Source: Campylobacter gracilis
GTDB taxonomy: Bacteria; Campylobacterota; Campylobacteria; Campylobacterales; Campylobacteraceae
NCBI RefSeq assembly: GCF_018374135.1
Contig: NZ_JAHAFS010000001.1
Coordinates: 124,001-188,000, forward strand
Length of the DNA stretch: 64,000 bases
Direction of reading: 5' to 3'
Numbering within the stretch: the stretch's first letter is position 1; each line of letters starts with the position of its first letter. The position numbers and the translations under genes are program-made. Shown piece after piece: positions 45,184-54,056 of this stretch. The notes beneath the pieces were generated by a model. It saw only the letters and a program-made list of their open reading frames with translations, had not been told where the DNA came from and ran no database searches.

Positions 45184-45424
45184 ATGCAAATTATCGCGAC
45201 CGTAGTTCTCATAATAGCCGCCGTTTTGTGCGTATCGTCATTGAAAGACGAAAAGAAGCGCTCCGCAAATTTAGCGGCTTGTTTGTTTTTTATGGCGTGC
45301 GTATTGCGTGCAATTCGGCGTAGGAGACGATAGCTACGTCCGAGTGGGCGGGGCGGCGCTGATATTGTTTTTTATCTTTGCGCTTGCTTTTTTCGAGCTT
45401 TATTTCTGGGGCAACGAGCTTTGA
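45184..45424 (+). pseudogene. Small membrane protein gene with a one-base frameshift
   Basis: From the ATG at 45184 (AAAGGTAA upstream) the frame gives MQIIATVVLIIAAVLC and a second hydrophobic segment, then ends early. Deleting one T of the T6 run near 45285-45290 continues the reading through VQFGVGDDSYVRVGG and a third hydrophobic helix to a TGA at 45422-45424, 79 residues in all. Composition is protein-like in both parts, so I read it as a frameshifted three-helix protein of unknown family. Confidence 0.55.
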
Positions 45425-46756
45425 AATCTAAAATTTATTGAAATTTTATCGCGGCGTTTTGTGAGCGATTAAATTTTAGATTAGCGCTCGAATGTAGAAC
45501 TTTAAGTGGCATAAAATTAAAATTGAGCGTCGTAAAATTTTAGGACAGAGCACTCGAGCGGAATTTTATACTATAAAAGCTCTAAATCCCAGATCTTAAA
45601 TTTTGCTCGCACTAAAATTTAACCTTTATCTTTGCGATCGGCGGCATGGTGGTGGCTTTGCTTAAAATTTTACTTGTCATAAAATTTAGAGTTACGACAT
45701 TTAAAATTCTACCCGACCAACACCGCAACTTTCGAATTCTATACTGGTTACGGAGCAATTTTGCATTCCGAATTTTGCGCACTTGGAGATTTGTTTTAAA
45801 TTTTTAACGCAAGCGCTGCCGTATGCGCCTTAGCTTTTAAATTTTAACATACGGGTCACATATGCTTGGGCTTTTAAATTTTTAACGCAAGCGTAGTAGC
45901 GCGCTTGGCTTCGAAATTTTAACGAGCGCTTCACATACACGCTCAGTCGCAAAATTTCAATATGAGCATTATGTGCTTGAAATTTATACGAGCATTCGTG
46001 CGGCGGACCCGCTCACTAGACTTCAAATTTAGCTTTTAAATTTTAACGCACGGATCGCGGTTTAAATTTACGGCTCGAATTTGGCGAGGCAAAATCCGCC
46101 GTCTCGCCTGCGCCGCTAAGTTTGCGAGCCAAATTTCGCAAGGCAAAATTTAAACCGGCAAAAGATCGGTGACGAACGGCGGCTCGCGCAAGTCGGCAAT
46201 TTTTAGTCGCGTAAATTTAAAGATCGCGGCGGTAGAATTTAACCCGCCGAAATTTTGCTTTACGAAATTTCGTGTATCCGCGCTCACAAACGGCTCACGA
46301 TCGCAGATAAAATTTTGCGAAGTGAAATTTCGCGCCTTAAAATTTTATCCGCAAATTTTAAAATCCAGCCGTGGCGCCTGAAATTTAATCGTGCGCCCGC
46401 TTTAAATTTAGCCGCGCGTCCGCAATTTGGCTACGCCCTCATTTTAAATTTTATCGGCCGCCGCAAAACCTGGTCCGCAAAACAGACGTGCCGCAGAGCA
46501 TATCTCGCCACGACGCCAAATCGCGCCGTAAATTTTATCGTTTCGCAGCGGAGCAAATTTTACACTGCAAAGCAAGAACCTGCGCGCAGCCGTATTAAAT
46601 CTGCACCGCAGAGCAATTCCGCGTCGCAGCTTGGTTTGCAGAGATCTTGCACGCAAAGCTCACTTCATAAAAATTACGCGCCCGCAAGAGGAAGGCGGCA
46701 GGGTGCATTTATGCCAAAGTCCGTCAAAAATCCCCATCACGCCGCAAAAGTACGTT
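45425..46756. other. Long gene-free spacer, dense in RAATTY words
   Basis: About 1.3 kb. AAATTT/GAATTT words occur throughout, and AAATTTTAACG-type phrases recur around 45790-46050. The ORFs in it (for example 46255-46779) are Arg/Ser/Ala-rich readings with no domain or ribosome-binding site. No RNA gene recognised. Confidence 0.6.
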
Positions 46757-46966
46757 TTAAAACGAAAAATCCCCCGTAGCGCCGTGCGACATGCTCTCAT
46801 AAACCGCCTTGACGTATTTGTCACGTACCGCGCAATCTAGCAGGTTCTCGCACTCTAGGCAGCTGGTGAGGTTGTGCTCTGCCTGGCACGCTTGCAGCGC
46901 GGCTAAGCTTTTATCCAAAATTTCGTCGTAAACGTCGCGCGGCGCGCTGCTCTGGGTATCAGCCAT
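46757..46966 (-). CDS. Small cysteine-containing protein downstream of fbp
   Basis: 69 residues with CLECENLLDC near residue 36 and a further Cys near 27, ending KAVYESMSHGATGDFSF. It follows fbp with a one-base overlap. The compact cysteine pattern could bind a metal. I believe similar small proteins occur next to fbp in other Campylobacter, but I cannot name the family. Confidence 0.65.
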   Translation of the reverse strand: MADTQSSAPRDVYDEILDKSLAALQACQAEHNLTSCLECENLLDCAVRDKYVKAVYESMSHGATGDFSF

Positions 46967-47814
46967 CAGTTTTTCTCGCCGTAAATTTCATGCATCTTCG
47001 CGATCTCGTACTTCGAGCCGAAAAAGCAAGGGCTGCTTTGGTGGATTTTTTCAATCTTAAGATCCAAAAGCGAGTCGTTCGTGCCGTCGCTGGTAGCGCC
47101 TCCTGCGCGCTCGAAGATAAACGCAAACGGCAGCACTTCGAAGGTTACGCGAAGCTTGCCGCGCGGATGATCGCTAGTAGCGGGGTAGCTGAAAAGTCCG
47201 CCGCCTTTTAATAAAATTTGATGCAGGTCGCTCACCATCGCGCCGCTGTATCGCAGGCGGTAGCCCTCATCAAACAGCGTCCGCACGAGCTTTCGGTGCG
47301 GTTCGCTCCAGCCCTTTTGCGTTGCACCCGTGGCGTTTAGCTTGCCTTTTTGCTGTAGGCGCAGGTCTTTTACGAAGCTAAATTCGCCCTCGCGATTTAG
47401 GCGGTAGAGCTTCGGCGCGTCCTCGCAAACGACCATCTCAAGGCGCGGCCCGTAGATACAATAGATCGCCGCTTTTAAGTTTGCGGGCGAAATTTCATCC
47501 TCGTAGATGCCAAATATCGAGCCCACGGCGAAATTTACATCCACCAAGCTCGAGCCGTCGAGCGGATCGTAAGCGACGATTAGGCGCGCGTCCTCTCGCA
47601 GCGTTAAAATTTCATCTTTCTCCTCGCTAATTAGGGCGCGTACGAGCGGATTTTTACGAAATTCCGCTTCGATTATGGCGTCGCTTTTTACGTCGAGTTT
47701 GAGCTGCGTATCGCCCGTGCTATTGTGATGATCTGTGTAGCCGAAGTCCGCGTATTTCAGCTCCTCGGCGATTTGTAGCGCGATATTTTGGATTGATTTT
47801 ACGATCTCTTGCAT
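46966..47814 (-). CDS. fbp: Class I fructose-1,6-bisphosphatase
   Basis: Gluconeogenic hydrolysis of fructose 1,6-bisphosphate. 282 residues. The metal-binding [12 protein letters not shown] near residue 82 and ISEEKDE near 62 are diagnostic; the sugar-phosphate site region [14 protein letters not shown] is present. It begins one base after mobB. Campylobacter lacks a classical glycolysis but needs gluconeogenesis, which fits. Confidence 0.95.
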   Translation of the reverse strand: MQEIVKSIQNIALQIAEELKYADFGYTDHHNSTGDTQLKLDVKSDAIIEAEFRKNPLVRALISEEKDEILTLREDARLIVAYDPLDGSSLVDVNFAVGSIFGIYEDEISPANLKAAIYCIYGPRLEMVVCEDAPKLYRLNREGEFSFVKDLRLQQKGKLNATGATQKGWSEPHRKLVRTLFDEGYRLRYSGAMVSDLHQILLKGGGLFSYPATSDHPRGKLRVTFEVLPFAFIFERAGGATSDGTNDSLLDLKIEKIHQSSPCFFGSKYEIAKMHEIYGEKN

Positions 47815-47815
47815 T

Positions 47816-48313
47816 TTATTCCTTTACATTTTTTTTGGCGTTTTTTAAGATCCATTCGCTAATGCCCGCAGCGTCGTCGATGTCGAAATTTACCGGGCAA
47901 AACTTATCCATCTGCTCGCCGCTTAAATTTGAAGCGATCGCGTCCGAAAATGGCAGATACGTCTCGTCGATCTTGTCGCGAAACAGGCTTATACGCGGCA
48001 GTGGCAGCGTCTTTAGCCCCTCTACGAGCAAAATATCGAAGTCTCCGAGCATCCGCACGACCTCGTCAATCTGCATACAGCGCTGCGAAAAATAGCTCGT
48101 CCGCGTCGGGCTCATCACGACGGTCTCGGCGCCTAGCTCGCTAAATTTGGCGCTGTCCTTGCCCTCTACGTCGAAACGCGCCTTATCGCCGGGATCGTGC
48201 TTTACGATCGCAGTCCGCAGGCCGCTAGCGATAAAAATTTTAGCGATCTTGCAGATTAGCGTCGTTTTGCCGCTGTTGGAAGGGCCTGAAAATGCGATAG
48301 CAAGTCTTTTCAT
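47816..48313 (-). CDS. mobB: Molybdopterin-guanine dinucleotide biosynthesis protein B
   Basis: GTP-binding accessory protein for molybdenum-cofactor nucleotide attachment. 165 residues with Walker [11 protein letters not shown] at the N-terminus, KHDPGD and [13 protein letters not shown], as in MobB. It leads the mobB-fbp-small-protein run and is divergent from the lipoprotein gene. Confidence 0.92.
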   Translation of the reverse strand: MKRLAIAFSGPSNSGKTTLICKIAKIFIASGLRTAIVKHDPGDKARFDVEGKDSAKFSELGAETVVMSPTRTSYFSQRCMQIDEVVRMLGDFDILLVEGLKTLPLPRISLFRDKIDETYLPFSDAIASNLSGEQMDKFCPVNFDIDDAAGISEWILKNAKKNVKE

Positions 48314-48413
48314 TTTTAAAATCCGGCTTTTTAAGATGAGCAGATTGTAGCGAATTTAGCCTTTTAAAAAGCAAAATTCGTTAAAATGCGCCTAAAATTT
48401 CAAAGGAAGATCG

Positions 48414-48935
48414 ATGAAGAAATTTGATTTTAGCGGCGCGATAAACGGCTTGCTAAAAGGCTCGTTCTTAGCCGCGCTAGCGCTATTTTTAAACTCCTGC
48501 TCCGCAAACGATCCCCGTCATGATCCGCTTAAAAACGAGTTTCTTGCTTATACGCAAAAATTTGAATCGGTGCGCGCGGGCGATCGCTATTTGGCAGTGG
48601 CGACCTATCTAAATCCCGTCGCGCCCGAGCTTAGAAACGCCGCTGGAGACGAGGTATTTTTGCTCACCTCCTATCCTAAAGAGATTCAGATCCTCGCGGT
48701 GCAGATCAACGGCGCAAACGCAAACGTAACGCCGCTGCACGACGGCGATCCGCTTTTGCAAAAGGAGCTTTTTAAGATCGCGTGGGCGAGCCGTTACAAG
48801 ATCACCGCGCCTAAGAGCGATAAGGACGAGTTGGTGCTTAGCTACCGCACCTCAAATGGTCTGGGTGCCACGATGAAATTTCGTAAAATTTCAAAGTCGC
48901 TGTATTGGCAGCCGCAGATCGATCTGAAAGATTAA
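48414..48935 (+). CDS. Probable lipoprotein of unknown function
   Basis: 173 residues. A type II signal peptide ends in the lipobox LNSCS (Cys near residue 29), so the mature protein is likely lipid-anchored by Lgt. The remainder is a beta-rich domain with ATYLNPV and ISKSLYWQPQIDL. I do not recognise a family. AAGGAAG precedes the ATG. The next gene starts 11 bases downstream. Confidence 0.75.
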   Translation: MKKFDFSGAINGLLKGSFLAALALFLNSCSANDPRHDPLKNEFLAYTQKFESVRAGDRYLAVATYLNPVAPELRNAAGDEVFLLTSYPKEIQILAVQINGANANVTPLHDGDPLLQKELFKIAWASRYKITAPKSDKDELVLSYRTSNGLGATMKFRKISKSLYWQPQIDLKD

Positions 48936-48946
48936 AAGGGGAGAGG

Positions 48947-49903
48947 GTGGGCTACGACATAAGCTATCACGCGATCGGCAAAGATGAAATTTCGCAGTGG
49001 TATTTTAAGCCGCTAAAGCTCGCACAGAAGGGCGATTTTGAGGCTATCGCCCAAATCGCGCGCGAAGCGGGGGTGGATGAATTTTATGTAGAAAAATACG
49101 CGGATGGCTTCCGCTCGGCGCTGCAGTACGGCACAGGGGGCATTTTTAATAAAACGCATGGATTTCACCTCGCCGTGGCGCAGGGCTATTTTAGAGAGTA
49201 TTTTTACACGCGCGGCACGGCGTTTAGCTTTTTGGCGGCGCAAAGCTTTAAATTTAAACCTTACATAAGCGATTGGCGCGAGGTTTTACCGGCGGAATTT
49301 TTAGCGGAGTTTAGCGGGCAAATTCACAACGAGATCATCGAAAACTACTGCTGCGGCGCGTACCTTGGCGCCGATGGCGTGCAGAAACTGCTGCGCGATT
49401 ACGAAGCGGACGGCGAGATAAAAGAGGCGATAGATGAGTTTTACGCGCAGAATTTGCCCGTGTTTTTAAACGCGCTAAATTTGGCTGGGGAGCTTGGAGT
49501 AGGGCTGCTTGAGGCTACCGAGGTGGTTGAGCCCAATCCGATCGATCTGAATAGGTCCGAGTCGTTTTCAAATCTTTTTAATTGCGATACGCAGGGCGCG
49601 CTGATCTATGCTGAAATCGCCGCGCAGCAGATCGGCGAAGCGATAGAGCGAGATAAGGCAGGCGGAGGCGGTACGACGGGCAGCGGGAATTCTGTCTCGC
49701 GCGGCGCCAATGCAACGGGCGGCGGCAGTGCAATGGAGGCGGATGGCGGCGCAATGAAGGCAAGCGGCGAGAACTCCGTCCCTTGCAGCGGCGATATGAT
49801 AGAAGGCGGCAGCGAAAATTCCGCCGCAGAAGATCATAAAGACGAAACCTCCGCAGGCGGCGAGAAGTCGCTTTTTGGCAAGATCAAAGGGCTTTTTAAA
49901 TAG
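48947..49903 (+). CDS. Unknown protein with Gly/Ser-rich linker
   Basis: 318 residues from a GTG at 48947 with GGGGAG upstream. Residues 1-225 form a mixed alpha/beta domain starting VGYDISYHAIG, with a cysteine pair in YCCGAYLG. A Gly/Ser/Asn-rich linker (about 235-305) leads to a short basic end, KSLFGKIKGLFK, which could be a membrane- or partner-binding helix. No signal peptide. Probably co-transcribed with the lipoprotein gene. Family not recognised. Confidence 0.65.
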   Translation: MGYDISYHAIGKDEISQWYFKPLKLAQKGDFEAIAQIAREAGVDEFYVEKYADGFRSALQYGTGGIFNKTHGFHLAVAQGYFREYFYTRGTAFSFLAAQSFKFKPYISDWREVLPAEFLAEFSGQIHNEIIENYCCGAYLGADGVQKLLRDYEADGEIKEAIDEFYAQNLPVFLNALNLAGELGVGLLEATEVVEPNPIDLNRSESFSNLFNCDTQGALIYAEIAAQQIGEAIERDKAGGGGTTGSGNSVSRGANATGGGSAMEADGGAMKASGENSVPCSGDMIEGGSENSAAEDHKDETSAGGEKSLFGKIKGLFK

Positions 49904-50580
49904 GTACTTTAAAATGCGCGCACCTTGGTGAAATTCCGACTAGGTTTACGCGCGCGAAAATTTTGCACTCGGATGTGATATAGGGCTACAGCGTTATTTA
50001 GAATGATGCGTGAATAAATTTTATGAGCAGCGGTGGCGGCTTTGATGATACATTTAATATGCACGAATAAATTTTTTATAGTGCGATCCTGGCGTTTTAA
50101 TCTATTTCGCTGCGATAGGCTCTGCAAGCGTTTCGCATCTTGGATGTTTAAAATTAGGTGAGGTTACGCGAAAATTTTAAATGCAACAAGTTTCTGATCA
50201 CTATGCCAAGAGATTTAAAATTTTGCTGCATTTTAAAGCGAGTCGTTAGCACGTTCCGCGCGTATTCGTCGTAAATCATTCATAGGAATTGCGCGAATTT
50301 CGCAAGCTGCGCGTAATCTTATGGAATTTAGCATAACAGCGGTAGATTCGCGCGAGCTAGGGTGAAATTTTGCATAAATTTTATGCGGAATTTTAAATGA
50401 AATTCCAAAGCAAAATTTTAATATAATACTCTACGGACGGCAGAATTTTCTGAGTAGGGTTTAAAAATAGGATTTTTATAGAATTTAAAAGCGGAATTTT
50501 AAAATAATTTTTTATAAAATTTCAAAGTGAAATTTCACTCTAAATTTACTAAAAAACAGTAATCCCTAAAGGAGCAATAT
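49904..50580. other. Gene-free spacer, RAATTY-rich
   Basis: About 680 bases. The last 200 bases before the lysE-type gene are very AT-rich and full of AAATTTTA-type words. No gene seen. Confidence 0.55.
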
Positions 50581-51177
50581 TTGCAAGCTTTCATTAGCGG
50601 CATTTTACTGGGACTGGGCGTTAGCGTGCCGATCGGCCCGGTAAACGTGCTGATAATGTCCTATGCGCTGCGAAGCTACACCCAGGCGCTGTGCTTGGGC
50701 CTCGGCGCCATGAGCGCGGATATGCTCTATCTGGCGCTATCGGCGTTCGGCATATCGCAGTTAGCCAAAATCCCGATCGTTTTTACCTGCATATCGGTAT
50801 TTGGCGCATGCTTTTTACTCTACACGGCATACGCGATATGGCATGGCGCGACTAGCTCGGTGCAGCCTGCGAGCGTCGAGGCTTGCTCAGGCGCGGCGCT
50901 TTACGGCAAAGGCTTTTTAATAAATTTATTAAATCCATACGTCATTATGTTTTGGCTCAGTGTCTCTGCCGGCACCGCGCGAGCAAATTTCGCGCTTGCT
51001 CTTGCGGGGCTTGTAAGCGGAATTTTAGCTTGGATCACGCTTTTTCCGCTTGCGATATATCTAGCTCGCAGCAAGCTTCCAAACATGATAGTGCGGGCGT
51101 TTGCATATATCTCGGCGTTTATTTTGGTATTTTTTGCGCTAAAGCTTTTATACGCTATAATTTTCGCTAAAATTTAA
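50581..51177 (+). CDS. LysE/RhtB-family amino-acid exporter
   Basis: 198 residues with about six hydrophobic helices. The N-terminal LLGLGVSVPIGPVNVLIM carries the family G-x-PGP-like motif (here PIGPVN). Members export lysine, homoserine, threonine or related molecules; the substrate is not deducible. Start is TTG after AAAGGAGCAATA. dapE follows after 15 bases, so a link to the diaminopimelate/lysine branch is plausible. Confidence 0.85.
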   Translation: MQAFISGILLGLGVSVPIGPVNVLIMSYALRSYTQALCLGLGAMSADMLYLALSAFGISQLAKIPIVFTCISVFGACFLLYTAYAIWHGATSSVQPASVEACSGAALYGKGFLINLLNPYVIMFWLSVSAGTARANFALALAGLVSGILAWITLFPLAIYLARSKLPNMIVRAFAYISAFILVFFALKLLYAIIFAKI

Positions 51178-51192
51178 ACCAAAGGAAGGCTT

Positions 51193-52371
51193 ATGAAACC
51201 GATTGAAATTCTAAAAGAGCTCATCAAATTCCGCTCGCTCACACCTAGCGACGACGGAGCTTTCAACTACGTCTCAATGCTGCTGGCAGACTTTAGCGAG
51301 GATAGATTCGAGCTAAACGGCGTAACTAACGCGATTTTTACCAAGCGCTTCGGACAGGGTCCGCATCTATGCTTTGCCGGGCATATCGACGTCGTGCCGC
51401 CGGGTGAGGGCTGGGCGAGCGATCCGTTTAAACCGGTGGAAGTGGAGAGCTTTTTATACGGGCGCGGCGCGCAGGATATGAAAAGCGGCATCGCAGCGGC
51501 GATCTGCGCGCTTGCATCCGCGCAGAGCTTTGACGGCACGCTTAGCCTGCTGCTAACCAGCGATGAGGAGGGTGACGGCATCTATGGCACGCGCGAAATG
51601 CTTTCTAAATTACGCGAGCAAGGTGCCCTACCCGACTTCGCAATCGTTGCGGAGCCTACATGCGAAGTGCGCTTCGGTGATACCATTAAGATTGGTCGTC
51701 GCGGCTCGATTAACGGCGTCCTCACGCTCACAGGTATCGGCGGGCACGCAGCCTACCCAGATAAATGCATCAATCCTGTCCACATTTTAGCGCCGGTGCT
51801 TGCAAGTCTTGCGGGGCATGATCTGGACGCGGGTAGCGAGGATTTCGCTTCGGCTAAGATAGTCATCACCGACATTCGCGGCGGTTCGCAGGTAGTAAAC
51901 GTAACACCCAAGGACGTGCGCGTGATGTTTAACGTCCGCGGTGGCGTAGGGCTGGGGCTAGAGGACGTGCGAGACTACGTACTGAGGTTATTTGAACTGG
52001 ACGCTAAAGATGCGCTATGCAGCGAAAGCGAATCCTGCGGCAAGCTAGAAATGAGCTGCACCGCGCAGCTGCGAGCAGGCGCGTCGCTACACCTTGCGCT
52101 AAAAAGCTCCTCAAAGCCTTTTTTAACTCAGCGAAACTCCAAAATCGTGCAAAAACTAAGCGCTAGCGTGCAGAAGATCTGCGGCGCAGCAGCCGAGCTA
52201 AACACCGCAGGCGGCACGAGCGATGCGAGATACTTCGCGGAGTTTGGCGTGGAGACGGCGGAGTTTGGCGTGCGAAACGACACGATCCATCAGATCAACG
52301 AACGAGTAGAGATTAGTGATGTCGAAAATCTAGCTAAAATTTTTAGCGATCTGATAGAAAATTTCGACTAA
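51193..52371 (+). CDS. dapE: Succinyl-diaminopimelate desuccinylase
   Basis: Makes LL-diaminopimelate for lysine and peptidoglycan. 392 residues of the M20 metallopeptidase family. Metal ligands lie in CFAGHIDVVPPGEGW (residue about 66), GRGAQDMKSG and TSDEEGDG (catalytic Glu near residue 131), with the C-terminal GGTSDARYF and TIHQINE. About 20 residues longer than usual, in the region of LCSESESCGKLEMSC. Confidence 0.95.
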   Translation: MKPIEILKELIKFRSLTPSDDGAFNYVSMLLADFSEDRFELNGVTNAIFTKRFGQGPHLCFAGHIDVVPPGEGWASDPFKPVEVESFLYGRGAQDMKSGIAAAICALASAQSFDGTLSLLLTSDEEGDGIYGTREMLSKLREQGALPDFAIVAEPTCEVRFGDTIKIGRRGSINGVLTLTGIGGHAAYPDKCINPVHILAPVLASLAGHDLDAGSEDFASAKIVITDIRGGSQVVNVTPKDVRVMFNVRGGVGLGLEDVRDYVLRLFELDAKDALCSESESCGKLEMSCTAQLRAGASLHLALKSSSKPFLTQRNSKIVQKLSASVQKICGAAAELNTAGGTSDARYFAEFGVETAEFGVRNDTIHQINERVEISDVENLAKIFSDLIENFD

Positions 52372-53348
52372 TTTAGGGATTTGGCAAAGCTACGTAGATT
52401 TAATAAAATTCTGCGTTCTACCCAAACTTTGCTGAATTTGCCGGGGTTTTCGCTCGTAGTTGCTTGGCAAATTTTATCTCTGCCGTGATTTTGAATGGGA
52501 TTTCGCTCTGATATGCCACTTTTGTTAAGAATTTCATCTGCAGCACGCTTGCCGCTTTTACAATTACTTTGCTATGCAACGTCGATTTCGCAAGAAGCCT
52601 TAGCAAAACGCCACCACCTCAAAGGCGAGCTTTGACAACGAACGCTACCGCTGCTAGGAATTTTTTAAAAGAATACTACTTTTACGCGAATTTCAGCAAA
52701 TAGCGCGGTCTTTGCGCAAAATTTCCCTCGCTCTCTTCGCGTAAAATTTCATCTTCGCCAGGTGTCTCTAGTAGCATACTGCTGTACTTTGGCGCCTCCG
52801 CGAAAAATTTTATCTTTGGCGCGCTCGCTGCTTACGCAAGAAGCTTGCTAAGACAATGCCGTTTCTGCTGGGATACCGCCCGCTTCGTGGATTTATAAAA
52901 TTTTACTTAGTCACGTTGCCGCTGAGATAATTCCGCCCCGCCTTACCACTTCTGTGGAAATTTTACCCCGCTTCGGCAAGCGCAATTTAAGAATTTTACT
53001 TTGCTTTGATACGGCGATGTGAAATTTTACCCGTACGACGCGGCAGCATAGAATTTTTAGGCTATGCAAAATTCTGCTGCAAAACCTTGCTTCCTTGCCT
53101 ATTTTCACGAAAGGGATTCAAAATTTTGCTGCTTTACGCGCTGCCGCACTAAATGCACGCAATATGAAAATTTATCGAAGAACTTCAGCGCAGAATTTCG
53201 CAAGGCTAAATTTTACCGCCGCGAAAAATTTCAGCCGCTCATAACAAGCGTCTGCGGCGCGATAAATTTAAAGTTAGGATTTTAAAAGCGTCTCGCGGTA
53301 AAATTTTAAAATCAGCGCTGTGCCTGCAAGGCATAATTTAACGGAATT
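52372..53348. other. Gene-free spacer, RAATTY-rich
   Basis: Nearly 1 kb with AAATTT/GAATTT words separated by GC-richer filler, much like the in-gene inserts but without reading frame. ORFs here have no features of real genes. Confidence 0.6.
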
Positions 53349-53912
53349 TTACTTGCCCAATTTGGCTAAGCTTTCTCTTTCAAAGTTTAGTAGCCACGCT
53401 TTGGTAGCTACACCGCCCGCGCCGCTGTATCCGCCGAGCCCGCCCGCAGCTACGACGCGGTGGCACGGCACGATGATGGGAATTTTGTTTTTGCCGTTTG
53501 CGCCGCCTACTGCGCGGCTTGCGTGCGGTCTGCCGATAGCCCGGGCTAGCTCGCCGTATGTTACGACCTCACCATAAGGGATCTCTAAAAGCGCGCTCCA
53601 CACGGACTTTTGAAACTGCGTGCCATTTTGGCTCAGTTTAACGCTAAAGCTTTCAAGCTCGCCCCTGAAATATGCGCCAAGCTCGTCGGCGCAAAGAGCC
53701 AAATTTTTTCTTAAATCACTAAGCTTTAAATCGCGTCCTTTATCATCCGCTGCACGCACAAAGCCGAATTTAAGCTCTGCGTCGTGCTTTTTAAAGATCT
53801 CATCATTGGGCCCGCAGACAGAGCTTTTGACCCAGTCGATACTGCAGATCCCGATCTCGTCATCCCGAATTTCAAGCATCCCAATAGGCGAATTAAAAAA
53901 GGCTTTTTGCAT
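53349..53912 (-). CDS. ogt: Methylated-DNA-[protein]-cysteine S-methyltransferase
   Basis: Suicide repair of O6-methylguanine. 187 residues. The acceptor cysteine is in VPCHRVV near residue 145, preceded by the helix-turn-helix region PYGEVVTYGELARAIGRP with the arginine finger. A long N-terminal domain is present, as in Ogt. Monocistronic. Confidence 0.94.
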   Translation of the reverse strand: MQKAFFNSPIGMLEIRDDEIGICSIDWVKSSVCGPNDEIFKKHDAELKFGFVRAADDKGRDLKLSDLRKNLALCADELGAYFRGELESFSVKLSQNGTQFQKSVWSALLEIPYGEVVTYGELARAIGRPHASRAVGGANGKNKIPIIVPCHRVVAAGGLGGYSGAGGVATKAWLLNFERESLAKLGK

Positions 53913-54056
53913 CTCAATCCTTTCAAATTTTTGCTGGTTTGATCAAAAAAATTTTAAAAAGCGCTTGTTGCGGTGCGAGCTAGAGCTCGAAAACGATGGA
54001 ATTTCATGCGGTAACGCGAATTTTTTAAAATTTACACGCGAGGCGCCGCAAAGCCT

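Noticed and set aside
46255..46779. 174-codon plus-strand ORF before the small cysteine gene
   Set aside because: Composition (Arg, Ser, Ala, Asn without hydrophobic pattern) matches the repeat-rich spacer, and its end overlaps the real minus-strand gene at 46757.
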